This document shows positions 45,134 to 55,169 of a stretch of DNA of 64,000 nucleotides, in pieces. The number at the start of each line of letters is the position of its first letter. The stretch's first letter is position 1. The stretch comes from Pontiella desulfatans (GTDB lineage Bacteria > Verrucomicrobiota > Kiritimatiellia > Kiritimatiellales > Pontiellaceae). The stretch spans positions 3,596,001 to 3,660,000 of the forward strand of contig NZ_CAAHFG010000001.1 of the NCBI RefSeq assembly GCF_900890425.1, given 5' to 3'. The notes under the pieces are model-generated. The model worked only from the letters and a program-made list of their open reading frames with translations, was not told the DNA's origin and made no database searches. The translations under genes and the position numbers were made by a program.

Positions 45134-45976
45134 TTATCCAATCCAGGTGCGCAGACGTTCGATGGATATTTTCACGTTTTCCTCGCCGGCAATCTCAAGT
45201 GTGGTTGCTCCATTGAAGCCAACGGATTTCAATTCATTGACAATCGCCGGGATGTCGACAACGCCATCACCCAATGGAATGACCGCCATACCGCACCCAT
45301 ACATAGTACCACGTTTCTCAACCCACACTTCGGACATATCTTTCCAATGCACATGCTGAATCCGGGTACCGAAGCGTTTCACATAGTCAATCGGTTCCGC
45401 CCCGCCCAGCCAGCTGTTTCCGGTATCCAGGCAGATTCCTACGGTCTCTTCGTGCCCCAGTTTATCGAGCAGCTTTTCCATCTGGTCGACGCTGTCGGTC
45501 ACAATGCCATGCGGTTCGATCAGCAGTTTAACCCCCAGCTCTTCCGCCCACTGAATGGGAACATGCAGACGTTCGGTAATCGCGAAAATCCGCTCTTCCG
45601 GACTCAGGTTATGCCCGAATTCGGTTTTTGGATCACCTTCGGTTGTAATCACGTGGTCGATCCCGGACTCGGCGGCCAAACGAACTGCCTTGATAATCTG
45701 GTGCGTGGAATAGACGTCGGGTGAAACGGGATCGAGCAGATTCGCATGGGCACAGAAGGCCGTCAGCTCGACTCCGGCCTCAGCCGCCATCGCTTTAATT
45801 TTAGCCGGATGACTATCCAGACTCACCGTTTCAGCAAATCCATATTCCGCCCCCAGACTTCCCCCATCATGATTATCGGTCACATCCGCATAGTCGATGC
45901 CCATTTCCTTAATCAGCTTCAATTGTTCGGCAACCGGTAAAAACGGCTGAACCAATGCAAAACATCCAATCTTCAT
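45134..45976 (-). CDS. Sugar phosphate isomerase/epimerase (xylose-isomerase-like TIM barrel)
   Basis: 280 residues, no signal peptide. The AP-endonuclease-2/xylose-isomerase-like barrel is visible as alternating strands with metal ligands: [73 protein letters not shown], and [19 protein letters not shown] with [10 protein letters not shown] at the end. The Glu in LLIEPHG, Asp in CLDTGN, His in HVHWKD and Glu in LEIAGE are the expected metal-binding set. It probably epimerises or isomerises a keto-sugar. The next gene, the split oxidoreductase, starts 11 bp after its stop, so they form one transcript with the ThuA-like gene. Confidence 0.88.
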   Translation of the reverse strand: MKIGCFALVQPFLPVAEQLKLIKEMGIDYADVTDNHDGGSLGAEYGFAETVSLDSHPAKIKAMAAEAGVELTAFCAHANLLDPVSPDVYSTHQIIKAVRLAAESGIDHVITTEGDPKTEFGHNLSPEERIFAITERLHVPIQWAEELGVKLLIEPHGIVTDSVDQMEKLLDKLGHEETVGICLDTGNSWLGGAEPIDYVKRFGTRIQHVHWKDMSEVWVEKRGTMYGCGMAVIPLGDGVVDIPAIVNELKSVGFNGATTLEIAGEENVKISIERLRTWIG

Positions 45977-46103
45977 TTCAGACTCCTTTTAAATTCAGCC
46001 TGCATCGTAGCGCACGGGCAACACCATTTCGTCCCAAACCTTTCAGTGAAGGATTTTAAACATTTTCCTTTTGTCTACAAAACGGAGGAGCCACTATGGC
46101 TGT

Positions 46104-47099
46104 ATGCATCAGCAGCGCGTACCCATTTACAAAGAACAGGGTAAAACCTATCATGCCGACTCCTGTGAACCGCTGATTAAGGCGGTTGAACAGGGAGCAC
46201 TTGAACTATCGGCCCTGGGCCGGGCCTCCTACCCGGGCGAACCAATTCCCGACACCCTGCTTCCCGGCCTCCAGTCAGTAGGCTACTGGGATGCCCAACA
46301 GGAACAAAACTGGGGCCTGCCCTGGCATCGTAATGAGGGCATTGAGCTGACCTTTCTCGAAACCGGCACCCTCTCCTTTTCCGTGGGAGAAACCACCCTG
46401 CAGCTCCAGCCGGATGCACTGGCCATCACCCGACCCTGGCAACCCCACCAACTCGGCGCGCCGAATATTGATATCGGACGTCTACACTGGATCATCATCG
46501 ACGTCGGCGTCCGGCAACCCCATCAGGATTGGACCTGGCCCGACTGGCTCGTCATTACACCCCATGATCTCGAAGAACTGACCACCATCCTGCGCGAAAA
46601 TGAACAACCGGTCTGGCCGGCAACAGAGGAGATCCGAACCTGCTTCCGGGAAATCGGTAAAACCATCCGTAAAAAACAGAGCCTGTCCCGTATTGCCATT
46701 TATACGAATGAACTCCTGATTCACCTGCTCGAACTTTTCCGCACACAGGAGGTCCGGCTGAGTAAATCGCTGATTGATGCCCGCCGCAGTGTACAGCTCT
46801 TTCTGGATTCACTCGGTAGTACCTATGCGGAACCGTGGACGCTCGACAGTATGGCGGAAAGCTGCGGACTCGGGGTGACGCGGTTTACTCATTATTGCCG
46901 AAAACTCACCAACCAGACACCGGTCCAGTACCTCAACCGGCTCCGCGTGGATGCCGCGGCCGGACAGCTGAAAAACCATCCCGCAAAAAAAATCATCGAT
47001 ATTGCTTTCGATTGTGGGTTTTCCAGCAGCCAGTACTTTGCCACGGCCTTCAGAAAACAACACGGCATGACCCCGAAGAGCTTCCGGAAACAGACCTGA
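46104..47099 (+). CDS. AraC-family transcriptional regulator
   Basis: 331 residues from the ATG at 46104; GGAGGAG at 46085 is somewhat far, and an in-frame TTG at 46071 is an alternative. Cupin sensing domain about 70-140 (NEGIELTFLETGTLSFSVGE; LAITRPWQPHQLGAPN). The C-terminal HTH pair (about 235-330): LDSMAESCGLGVTRFTHYCR, LTNQTPVQYLNRLR, IAFDCGFSSSQYFATAFRKQ, MTPKSFRK. It is divergent from the epimerase-oxidoreductase-ThuA group across about 127 bp and may regulate it. It is distinct in sequence from the other AraC proteins of the window. Confidence 0.88.
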   Translation: MHQQRVPIYKEQGKTYHADSCEPLIKAVEQGALELSALGRASYPGEPIPDTLLPGLQSVGYWDAQQEQNWGLPWHRNEGIELTFLETGTLSFSVGETTLQLQPDALAITRPWQPHQLGAPNIDIGRLHWIIIDVGVRQPHQDWTWPDWLVITPHDLEELTTILRENEQPVWPATEEIRTCFREIGKTIRKKQSLSRIAIYTNELLIHLLELFRTQEVRLSKSLIDARRSVQLFLDSLGSTYAEPWTLDSMAESCGLGVTRFTHYCRKLTNQTPVQYLNRLRVDAAAGQLKNHPAKKIIDIAFDCGFSSSQYFATAFRKQHGMTPKSFRKQT

Positions 47100-47138
47100 A
47101 GAATAAACCGGACGGTGCTCTGATGATGCCTTAAATCG

Positions 47139-48563
47139 TTACCTTCCTTTACCTGCCGCCGTGCTGTTCGGCGGGAGCGGAGGAAAATAGTCCGGCGGAT
47201 CTTCGATGGGTAGGACACCGCCGACGTGGCCGGGCTGGTATTTATCGCTGACGGTGTCACCGTCGTCGAACGGATCATTCGTACGCTCCAGCCATCCGCG
47301 CAGTTTTTTGTGCAACTCCTGCTGGAGCGCCGCCACATCCGGATTGTCCCGATTTGCCCAGCTGATCAGATTGTTTTTCTGGAAGGGATCGGCTTTATCG
47401 TCATACAGCACCCACGGACCTTCCGGAGTTTCGGCGTAGGTGTGCGTGCGCGTCACCACGCCACGGAACGGCGGAGCGGGAATGCAGTGCACATCGACGG
47501 CAAAATTGATGAATACGGAATCCGGCGCGGCCGTTTCATCGCCCAGGATCAATGCAGAAAGATCATCGCCCTGCATGGCTTCGGGAATTTCAGTTCCGGT
47601 CAGCGTAATCAGGGAAGAGGTGAGCTCGATCAAACTGATCGGCGCATCGGTCACCCGCCCTTCCGGAATGTTTCCGGGCCAGCGCATCAGCAGTGGAATA
47701 CCGACCGACTCGCGCCACGGCTGGCTTTTATAGTACTGCTCATGATTGCCGAGCATGTCGCCATGGTCGGCGGTGAACACCACAATGGTGTCCTCATAGA
47801 GTCCCTGCTCTTTCAAGGTCTGCTCCAAGCGTCCCACCTGATCATCGAGCGCCATGACATGGGCATAATACCCCGCAAGGATTTCTTTCTTCGCCTGCAT
47901 GATTTCGCCGGGCACATAAATACTGTTGGTCTCCATCAATTCCACATCATCTGCCGGATAGCGTTCCAGCAGCTCCGGCGGCATTTCGCGGTAGGGATCA
48001 TGCGGCGTTCCGATGGAGAGCATCAGGAAGAAGGGATCATCCGCCTTGGCCTTTTCTTTCATGTAGTCAATAGCCAGATCGGTCTGGTGAATCGGTTCAT
48101 AACCTTCAATAAAATGTGGTTTCGGCTCTTCGGTATAATAGAACGAACTCATGTAATCATGCGTACAGTTCGCCACCGCCCAGTAATCATTGAAGCCCAG
48201 TCGCCGCCGTCCAGGCGGTGTGAAACCGGTGCGCGGTCCACCATCCAGATGCCACTTGCCGATGTAGCCGCATTTATATCCGCTCTTCGTTAAGGCACCT
48301 GCAAAGGTCGGTCCGTCATTCTTACACTGGATTTCATTATTCACCACGCCATGCGAGAGCGTATGCAAACCGGTCAGCATCGTACCGCGCGACGGTGCGC
48401 ATGACGGCGTATTCGCCACCGCATTGGTAAAGCGCGTGCCCTGCGCTGCCAGGCGGTCAATGTTCGGGGTTTTAACTTTTTCCACGCCCGCGCACCCCAT
48501 CGCCGTCGAGCGCATCTGATCGGTTAAAATATAAAGTATGTTTGGTCTGCTTCTTCGATTCAT
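47139..48563 (-). CDS. S1-family sulfatase without a signal peptide
   Basis: 474 residues. The ATG at 48563 is preferred because GGAGAAC lies 6-12 bp upstream; the in-frame ATG at 48578 has no such site. The chain begins directly with MNRRSRPNILYILTDQMRST, so there is no export signal and a cytosolic location is likely, unlike every other complete sulfatase here. Formylglycine motif CAPSR, Cys about 55; IGKWHLDGG; FTADHGDMLGNHEQYYKS, a motif of the choline-sulfatase/arylsulfatase branch. It may act on sulfated oligo- or monosaccharides after import by the neighbouring GPH symporters. Confidence 0.88.
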   Translation of the reverse strand: MNRRSRPNILYILTDQMRSTAMGCAGVEKVKTPNIDRLAAQGTRFTNAVANTPSCAPSRGTMLTGLHTLSHGVVNNEIQCKNDGPTFAGALTKSGYKCGYIGKWHLDGGPRTGFTPPGRRRLGFNDYWAVANCTHDYMSSFYYTEEPKPHFIEGYEPIHQTDLAIDYMKEKAKADDPFFLMLSIGTPHDPYREMPPELLERYPADDVELMETNSIYVPGEIMQAKKEILAGYYAHVMALDDQVGRLEQTLKEQGLYEDTIVVFTADHGDMLGNHEQYYKSQPWRESVGIPLLMRWPGNIPEGRVTDAPISLIELTSSLITLTGTEIPEAMQGDDLSALILGDETAAPDSVFINFAVDVHCIPAPPFRGVVTRTHTYAETPEGPWVLYDDKADPFQKNNLISWANRDNPDVAALQQELHKKLRGWLERTNDPFDDGDTVSDKYQPGHVGGVLPIEDPPDYFPPLPPNSTAAGKGR

Positions 48564-48590
48564 CAGTTTGTTCTCCATGTAACAATTTTA

Positions 48591-48660
48591 ACGCAAAGTC
48601 GCCAAGATCGCTAAGTACCGCAAAGCTTTGCGCGCCTCTGATTTCTTTGCACCTTTGCGT
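48591..48660. repeat. Hairpin repeat between sulfatase genes
   Basis: ACGCAAAG (48591) and CTTTGCGT (48653-48660) pair across a loop that holds the palindrome CGCAAAGCTTTGCG (48619-48632). The right arm ends exactly at the stop codon of the 48661-50070 gene. Similar CGCAAAG/CGCAGAG arms occur at 55293 and 61270. Confidence 0.6.
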
Positions 48661-50070
48661 TTATTCTGTCTCATGAAACCATTCTGGATAAGGTTTTTTA
48701 ACCTGCTGGTAAACTTTTCCACCCTCTGGATAAAACACGCCGTAGTTCTTTATTTTTCCAGGCGGGCGTTCCGCATCCCACCCCGGATTGGGGCGCATGC
48801 GCTGCGCGCCGGAAGACTGCAAATGGTTCTCCAGCATGTTGACCAGCCGTTCCAACCGCTCGGGATACCTTGCAGCCAGATCGTTCAACTCTCCGGGATC
48901 GTCCTTCAGGTTATACAACGCCTGATCGCCACTCAAAATATGACGAACCAGTTTCCAGTCGCCCACCGCAATTGCGGAGGCGGGATGGTCTCGATGTGGA
49001 AAATGCCAAACTAAAGTTCGTGGATCAGCGTCCTTTCCTTTCAGAAACGGAAGCATGCTCGCGCCATCCACATGGGCTTTCGTCATCGGCTTCACACCGG
49101 CCATCTCCAGAAAGGTCGGAAAATAATCGGTGCTGATTACCGCCGCATCACTAACGGCTTCCGCCGCAACCCGCCCCGGCCAGCGCACCAGTAGCGGAAC
49201 GCGGATTCCACCTTCATACACATCCCCTTTGCCGCCGCGGAACGGCTTGTTGCTGGTCAAATTTTTCAGGCCGCCATTGTCGGAGGTAAAAATCACAACG
49301 GTATTTCTATCGAGCTCCAGTTCGGCCAGTTTATCCATCACGGTTTTGATGGACTGATCAAGATGCGAAACCATGCCGGCATATTTTTTATTCTTCTGGA
49401 ATTTTCCTTTCGGCACATCGTCATACAGCGCCTCCGCTTCCGGCGGGCAGGCCATCGGAACGTGAGGCACATGATGCATCAGGCACACCATGAAAGGATC
49501 GTCTTTATGTTCTTCCAGAAAACGAACCGTCAGGTCGGTCAATTCATCCACGCCCTTATCGCGCCTTTTCTCCTGCCCCGAACAGTCAGCCGCTTCATCA
49601 AAGCCATAGGCCTTGTGTTCGCCTTCGTTGAAAAACGTTTCCTCGTTACCCAGATGCCACTTCCCGAACAGCGCGGTGCGATAACCGGCCTGTTGCAACG
49701 CTTTTCCAAAGGTTGGAAGATTAGATGGCAGTTCCTTGAGATGATTCGGCGGAATCATTTTCGGATTTTCCGCCAGCCGATCCCAGGGCAGCGCATCGGT
49801 TAACTGCACGCGGTGCGGAGTTCGACCCGTCAGGATCGCCGCCCGCGTGGGTGAACAGACATTGCACGCCGCATAGGCGCGCGAGAAGCGCATGCCCTCT
49901 TCCGCGAGTTGGTCCAGATTCGGCGTTCGGTAATAGTCGCTCCCGTAACAACCCAGATCCTTTACCCCGAGATCATCCGCCATGATGAACAGAATATTGG
50001 GGCGCTCCGAAGCTGAAGCAATCCCGGCCGTGGCAAACAATACACATAGCACTAACGTTCTGTTAATCAT
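48661..50070 (-). CDS. Secreted S1-family sulfatase, coupled to a symporter gene
   Basis: 469 residues; signal peptide MINRTLVLCVLFATAGIASA before SERPN. NILFIMADDLGVKDLGCYGS; formylglycine motif CSPTR (Cys about 72); FGKWHLGNE; FTSDNGGLKNL. The start overlaps the stop of the upstream GPH symporter by 8 bp (ATGATTAA, 50063-50070), showing translational coupling. Together with the GH106-like gene upstream, this makes a three-gene unit of glycosidase, importer and sulfatase. Confidence 0.92.
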   Translation of the reverse strand: MINRTLVLCVLFATAGIASASERPNILFIMADDLGVKDLGCYGSDYYRTPNLDQLAEEGMRFSRAYAACNVCSPTRAAILTGRTPHRVQLTDALPWDRLAENPKMIPPNHLKELPSNLPTFGKALQQAGYRTALFGKWHLGNEETFFNEGEHKAYGFDEAADCSGQEKRRDKGVDELTDLTVRFLEEHKDDPFMVCLMHHVPHVPMACPPEAEALYDDVPKGKFQKNKKYAGMVSHLDQSIKTVMDKLAELELDRNTVVIFTSDNGGLKNLTSNKPFRGGKGDVYEGGIRVPLLVRWPGRVAAEAVSDAAVISTDYFPTFLEMAGVKPMTKAHVDGASMLPFLKGKDADPRTLVWHFPHRDHPASAIAVGDWKLVRHILSGDQALYNLKDDPGELNDLAARYPERLERLVNMLENHLQSSGAQRMRPNPGWDAERPPGKIKNYGVFYPEGGKVYQQVKKPYPEWFHETE

Positions 50071-51538
50071 TGGAGATAAGCTCCTGTCGTTTGCTCAGCT
50101 CCGCCTGAATCTCGTGGATACGTTCACGGGTCAGCGGATAAAATTTCATAATAACAGCCGCTCCCGCGAGACAGGCCGTCGGGAAGAGGACGAGGAACCA
50201 GCGTAAACGCCGAATCGTTTCCGGGGTCATAGTATCTGCGCCGGCCTCATAACCCGCAGCTGCAATCAGATAGCCCAACGCCACCCCGATCACCGTGAAG
50301 GCCAGCTTGACAATAAAACCGAACGATGCGGAAAACATGCCTTCGCGGCGATAGCCGAATTCAAGTTCGTCTGCATCGCAGACATCGGCAATAAAGGCCC
50401 CATTAAGCAGCCAGCAGCAATTCATTCCGAATCCGAGCATGGCGGCGGAGATCAGCTGCAGTTTCGGATAGTTCGGATTCACCAGAAATAGATTGAGCAG
50501 GGTTGCCGATGCGCCGGTAAAAAGTCCGATCATAAGCACTTTCTTTTTGTCCAGCAGCTGCACCAGATAGGGAACAATAAATGAACTGATGAGCATCGAA
50601 ATTGCCTGCACACTTCCGAACAGGCCCATCAAGGTTGCACCGGCGTCTTTATCCCCATCGAACACATGGAAAATATTCAGATACATCAAGAGCGGATTCA
50701 CAAAATACATTCCGGTAATCACCAGCAGGATCATGCCCAGCAGGAAAGCGAAGGGCCTGTTTTTGGAAACCAGTTTTGCCGAGCTCAACAATCCGATCTT
50801 TTCCTTCCCGGTGATCTTCCCGCGCTCTTTAACAAGAAATGAGGTCGGCAGAATGGCCAGAATGATAAATAACGCACAGGCCCAGGCCACATAGCGCGAA
50901 CCCAGCACCTCTATCTTAACGGATGCATCCGCCGCGAGGCCGGGAAACAACGTGAGCGGTTTTTCATACCATGCAACCTGTTCCTGCGCGGCCAGTGCCC
51001 GCGCCTTTTCACCGGCCATCAGGCAGACCTTATAGATCCAGGGGATGGTGAAGGTAGCGACCGAGCTGAAGATCAGTCGATATTTCTGTATATGGGCGCG
51101 CTCATCATAGTCATCGGTCAGTTCCAGGCCGAGCGCGGTATAGGGAACCGAATAGACGGTATAGGCGAGATAGAAAAGAATGCAGGCCACCGCCGCATAA
51201 GCAAACATGGCCCACTGCCCCATGTAGGGTGAAGCCATATAAGTCAGCCCGAAGATCAACGCCATAAAAATGCCGCCGATCAGAATAAACGGCCGGCGGC
51301 GCCCAAAGCGGCTCCGGCTGTTATCGGACATGTTCCCGATCAGCGGATCGGAGATCATATCGAAGAACCGCGGAATGGTAATCGCCCAGCCAATGAGTTT
51401 TGAATCGAGCCCGAACCCCATATTGAACACGGGCATGAACATGCTGTTGAGTCCATTCACCGCAATCTGCTCGCTGAAGCCGCCGAGGCCCCACGCGAGC
51501 TTTTCTTTCATAGCCGGTTTGTCTTTTATTTTTTCCAT
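50063..51538 (-). CDS. GPH-family sugar:cation symporter (MFS)
   Basis: 491 residues with about 12 hydrophobic segments. GPH-family marks: GLGGFSEQIAVNGLNSMFMP at the start, RFFDMISDPLIGNMSDNSRS then RFGRRRPFILIGGI (the MelB-like D..GR..D region), and a second-half QAISMLISSFIVPYL. ATG at 51538 with AAGGAGAAC upstream. It would import a glycoside, pentoside or uronide with a cation. It starts 9 bp after the GH gene stop and overlaps the sulfatase gene downstream, so it probably takes up the products of those enzymes. Paralogue: 61412-62803. Confidence 0.9.
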   Translation of the reverse strand: MEKIKDKPAMKEKLAWGLGGFSEQIAVNGLNSMFMPVFNMGFGLDSKLIGWAITIPRFFDMISDPLIGNMSDNSRSRFGRRRPFILIGGIFMALIFGLTYMASPYMGQWAMFAYAAVACILFYLAYTVYSVPYTALGLELTDDYDERAHIQKYRLIFSSVATFTIPWIYKVCLMAGEKARALAAQEQVAWYEKPLTLFPGLAADASVKIEVLGSRYVAWACALFIILAILPTSFLVKERGKITGKEKIGLLSSAKLVSKNRPFAFLLGMILLVITGMYFVNPLLMYLNIFHVFDGDKDAGATLMGLFGSVQAISMLISSFIVPYLVQLLDKKKVLMIGLFTGASATLLNLFLVNPNYPKLQLISAAMLGFGMNCCWLLNGAFIADVCDADELEFGYRREGMFSASFGFIVKLAFTVIGVALGYLIAAAGYEAGADTMTPETIRRLRWFLVLFPTACLAGAAVIMKFYPLTRERIHEIQAELSKRQELISND

Positions 51539-51547
51539 ACGTTCTCC

Positions 51548-53695
51548 TTAGGGCATGACGATCAGGGACCGAACCGCACCCAGTTTGCGTTTGGCCGGCA
51601 ACCGAACCGAACTGATTTCACCGGTAGAAGGGTCGAGCAGTTTCACCTGTCCCTCCCCTATGATTTTTATCGGAAGCTCATCCTGCATCCGGTTGACCAG
51701 AAAATAGACCGGCTTATTTTTTTGATGGAATCGCCCCACCACCAGCTGATCGCTTCCCGGCGAAAACGTCAGATTAAAATCGTCAGAGAATGAATTTCCA
51801 ATGGCTGGAACCACACCCTTCATATCCGTAGCCGAAACCTGCTCCAGCAGCGCTTTCACCTCAGCATCATGTTTTGCATGTTCCGCGGCATAGGGCACCG
51901 AATCCACCCAGATAATTTTTCCACCTGACTCCTGAAAACGGGACAGTTGCTGCGCCACATCCAGCGGCAGGAATTCCATCGCCGGCATCACCAGCGTGTG
52001 ATACGACCCGTAGCCGATCTTCAAATGGCCACCAGCGATTTCCGCGTCGGCCACCGCTTCCGGATGCACGATCATATAGCTGACGTCGCCGTTGATCAGC
52101 GTCAGCTCGGTTGCATCCCAGGCTTCCTGTTTGTCCTGATGCAGCTGATTGATTTTCCCCCATCCCATATCCGAAGCCAGCAGATCGGCCTGGAACATCG
52201 CAATGGGATAATAGAGGGCTACGCCGGCATCGCGTTTCGCGCCGCGCAGCACCTGCGTAATACGCCCGGTGTATTCGTTCACAAAGCGAAATTCTTCCGC
52301 CGTATACCCCTTGGCCGCTTCTTGACGACCCGTTTCTCCTTCTCCGCTGCGCGCTTCAAAAGGGAGATAGGACGTAAAAAGGGTAACGCCATGAAATGAG
52401 GCCATATTGATCGAGTTCAGCAGCAGCGGGAGATCCGGAGAAAGACGCGTCAGGCCATATCCTCCAATGATGGGGTCCAGCAACATGATCACCTGATCCT
52501 TTTCCTTCCATGCCGCGACCGAACTGAAAAAACGTGACTGCTGATAGCGGAAATCCAGAAACTGATCCGGATTGGGGATGGGAATATCCAGAGCGGGAAC
52601 ATCGAACTCGGACACAAATTTCATCAAATCGCCGTAGCCCTGCACATGCTGGGTCAGATAATCGTTCAGCAGGTAATGGCCGCTGGATTTGATTCCCCGC
52701 TCGTTGCACCACTCGCGGATCTGGCGCGAAAAGCTATCGGTCAGCAGATCCCCCACCGCCTGCCGATAATGAATGCGTGCCCGGCGGGCATCATCGTCTT
52801 CGCCCTCAAAAACGGCAGGCAATACGCTGAACAGGTCATAGCCGTGCATGGTCTTAAACCGGGCCGGCAGTGCATCGCTCCACGGCGCACAGGCATACGG
52901 CGCTTTTGTTTTCCCATTCCAATGCGTCTGCATGAGATTGGGCTCATTGCAGTAAAACCCTTCTACCTTGCTGGCCGGATCATCAATCTGCGCCAGAATC
53001 GGCTCATGCATATTCGCAAGAAACCGCGACATCGCCTCGCGGTTCATCAAATCGGGATACCGACCCGCATGACCGAACTGCCGAACCGTGGACTGTCCCT
53101 GCGTATCTTTATTCCGGGTATACCGGGCGAATACCCGAAGTTTCCAATCCCCGGAAACCCCTTTGCCCGAGAGACTCCGGCTCCCGGTTTCAACCGGCAC
53201 TTGTACCGCACCATTACTTACAGAGTTTAGTGAGGCATAGATTATGTCATGCAGATCATCCGGCAGGGAAAAATCGATCGTTTCTTCCCCCTGCCCTTTC
53301 TGGGTCAGCATCACCAGACTGCGCACTTCAAAATCAGGATTTTCCGCTACAACGCGTCCACCGGCCATGCCGCTGGGATAGCCCCAGTCATCCGCCAGCC
53401 ACACCTTATAGTCAATCGCCCGCGCGGCATCCACCAGCTCGCCAATGATCTCCGGCCCGTTTTCGCCCATCTTATATTGCTGTTTTCCACACTCCGGATA
53501 GAGGATGCTGTAGAAAAACCCCATCACGCCACCTACGCCATATTGCGGATATTTTTCCAGCGTCTGGGACGTCAACTGGTATTGGGTGATGCGGTAATCG
53601 TTCGGCGGATTTTTAAACGTCTCTTCCGTCACAGCCATCCCCCCGGAAGACATTCCGAGGCCGCACAAAACCGTCCATATGAACTTTTTTTTCAT
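51548..53695 (-). CDS. Secreted GH106-like glycoside hydrolase
   Basis: 715 residues; signal peptide about 1-22 (MKKKFIWTVLCGLGMSSGGM). The N-terminal catalytic region resembles the GH106 fold: GVGGVMGFFYSILYPECGKQ, then DYKVWLADDWGYPSGMAGGR, VEGFYCNEPNLMQTHW and GIKSSGHYLLND. A later glutamine-amidotransferase-like segment (GYGSYHTLVMPAMEFLPLDV) and short beta tail are usual in these multidomain enzymes. It lacks the long C-terminal lectin-like part of the 1092-residue GH106 protein. Likely removes rhamnose or a similar sugar; the exact specificity is open. It is first in a unit with a symporter and a sulfatase. Confidence 0.75.
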   Translation of the reverse strand: MKKKFIWTVLCGLGMSSGGMAVTEETFKNPPNDYRITQYQLTSQTLEKYPQYGVGGVMGFFYSILYPECGKQQYKMGENGPEIIGELVDAARAIDYKVWLADDWGYPSGMAGGRVVAENPDFEVRSLVMLTQKGQGEETIDFSLPDDLHDIIYASLNSVSNGAVQVPVETGSRSLSGKGVSGDWKLRVFARYTRNKDTQGQSTVRQFGHAGRYPDLMNREAMSRFLANMHEPILAQIDDPASKVEGFYCNEPNLMQTHWNGKTKAPYACAPWSDALPARFKTMHGYDLFSVLPAVFEGEDDDARRARIHYRQAVGDLLTDSFSRQIREWCNERGIKSSGHYLLNDYLTQHVQGYGDLMKFVSEFDVPALDIPIPNPDQFLDFRYQQSRFFSSVAAWKEKDQVIMLLDPIIGGYGLTRLSPDLPLLLNSINMASFHGVTLFTSYLPFEARSGEGETGRQEAAKGYTAEEFRFVNEYTGRITQVLRGAKRDAGVALYYPIAMFQADLLASDMGWGKINQLHQDKQEAWDATELTLINGDVSYMIVHPEAVADAEIAGGHLKIGYGSYHTLVMPAMEFLPLDVAQQLSRFQESGGKIIWVDSVPYAAEHAKHDAEVKALLEQVSATDMKGVVPAIGNSFSDDFNLTFSPGSDQLVVGRFHQKNKPVYFLVNRMQDELPIKIIGEGQVKLLDPSTGEISSVRLPAKRKLGAVRSLIVMP

Positions 53696-53733
53696 TAATC
53701 AACTACTCCAATAATCCATTATTCCAACATCCA

Positions 53734-55131
53734 TTATTTCAGATAGGGCGGCACATACGGGTCGACAAACTTTTTACTGTTCAACCACTGCTTTTTCCAT
53801 TGGCCGGCCAGCTCCGGATCGTTGAAGTCCGGCGCGGGCAGTTGCTCTAAAACCTTCTCCAGCTCCTTGCGCACATGGACTACGCGTTCATCGCGCGATT
53901 CCGTCACATCGGTATAGGCGCCTTTAACCCATTCATTGCGGTTATCCCCGCAATCATACAGTCGTCCGCGCCCATCAATCAGCCATTGTTTGGTACGCAG
54001 CCAACGGCAACCGTACCACTGCGAAAAGATCCACTCACGCCCTTCGAAGGGTGTGCCGAGAATCAGCGGCGCAAAGCTGTGCCCATCGAAGACATCATCC
54101 TTCGGCATCGTGCCGCCTGCCAGTTCCACACAGGTGGGAATCACATCGGTCAGATCGACCAGCTCCGGATTGGCGCCGGTCGGCTTCAGGTAGCCCGGGG
54201 CATAAACTACAAACGGAATACGCGGCCCTTTTTCGGAATCCGGATTGGATTTTCCATAGAGGTTCGTTCCGTTGTCCCCCGCATACATGATGATGGTGTT
54301 CTCCAGCTGACCCGTCTTTTTCAGATGCTCCACGAACCGGCCAACCTTATAGTCGATGTAGCGCACACACGCCTCAAAATCATTCTGCACCATCTCCCCC
54401 GTCTTTTTCCAATCTTCATCCAGCACCGGCACCCACGGCGGCCCCCACTTGGTGGGATTCTCCGGGTTGCGCACCGAGTGCGGAAGATTCATCGGCATAT
54501 AAACAAACCAGGGATCCTCTGATTTTTCCGCGGTGAAACGGTGGAGGTATTCAAATAAAGCATCCGTGCTGTGGACATGTTCACGATCAACAATGGTTCC
54601 ATCCTCATCCATTCTCGCATGGCGCATGTCGAACACCTTAAACTTGCCGACCCGCTTATCCGCATCGTGATCCACCGTGCACCAGCGCGTGAAGCCATAA
54701 CTTTTCACATCGCCGGTCTGGAGCTTGCCAACCATCGCCGATCGGTATCCATTCGCAGTCATCAGCGATCCCAGTGTATTCGGGAACCGCTCGCCCAGCG
54801 GCTTGATGCGACCATCCTCCCCGCGCGGATTGACCTGATTCTCAAAAACCTTCTGCCGAAAGGCATACTTTCCGGTCAGCAGCATGGCGCGGGTCGGCAT
54901 GCAGCGCGGCGTCGCCCAGGCCGTTTCAAAATAGAGCCCTTCGGCCGCCATCTTTTCGAGCACCGGCGATTCGATTTTACCGCCATAGAGCGCGTAATCC
55001 CGCGGTGAAATATCATCCGTCAGGATAAAAATGATATTCGGTCGCTCGCTCGGTTTATCGGCTAGGCTCGCTCCTGCAGTTAAACTGAGAGCCATGGCAA
55101 GGAACAATATGGAGTGCGATTTGATAGACAT
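53734..55131 (-). CDS. Secreted S1-family sulfatase
   Basis: 465 residues from the ATG at 55131 (MSIKSHSILFLAMALSLTAG, signal peptide); an in-frame ATG at 55182 would add 17 hydrophobic residues and cannot be excluded. NIIFILTDDISPRDYALYGG; formylglycine motif CMPTR in TPRCMPTRAMLLTGKYAFRQ (Cys about 77); VGKLQTGD replaces GKWH; YAGDNGTNLYGKSN. Site F, one copy of the operator-like motif, lies about 40-50 bp upstream. The GH106-like gene begins 38 bp after the stop, so read-through is possible. Confidence 0.88.
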   Translation of the reverse strand: MSIKSHSILFLAMALSLTAGASLADKPSERPNIIFILTDDISPRDYALYGGKIESPVLEKMAAEGLYFETAWATPRCMPTRAMLLTGKYAFRQKVFENQVNPRGEDGRIKPLGERFPNTLGSLMTANGYRSAMVGKLQTGDVKSYGFTRWCTVDHDADKRVGKFKVFDMRHARMDEDGTIVDREHVHSTDALFEYLHRFTAEKSEDPWFVYMPMNLPHSVRNPENPTKWGPPWVPVLDEDWKKTGEMVQNDFEACVRYIDYKVGRFVEHLKKTGQLENTIIMYAGDNGTNLYGKSNPDSEKGPRIPFVVYAPGYLKPTGANPELVDLTDVIPTCVELAGGTMPKDDVFDGHSFAPLILGTPFEGREWIFSQWYGCRWLRTKQWLIDGRGRLYDCGDNRNEWVKGAYTDVTESRDERVVHVRKELEKVLEQLPAPDFNDPELAGQWKKQWLNSKKFVDPYVPPYLK

Positions 55132-55169
55132 ACCACACAATATACCGAGGGCCAAAAAGAGCCAATAGT

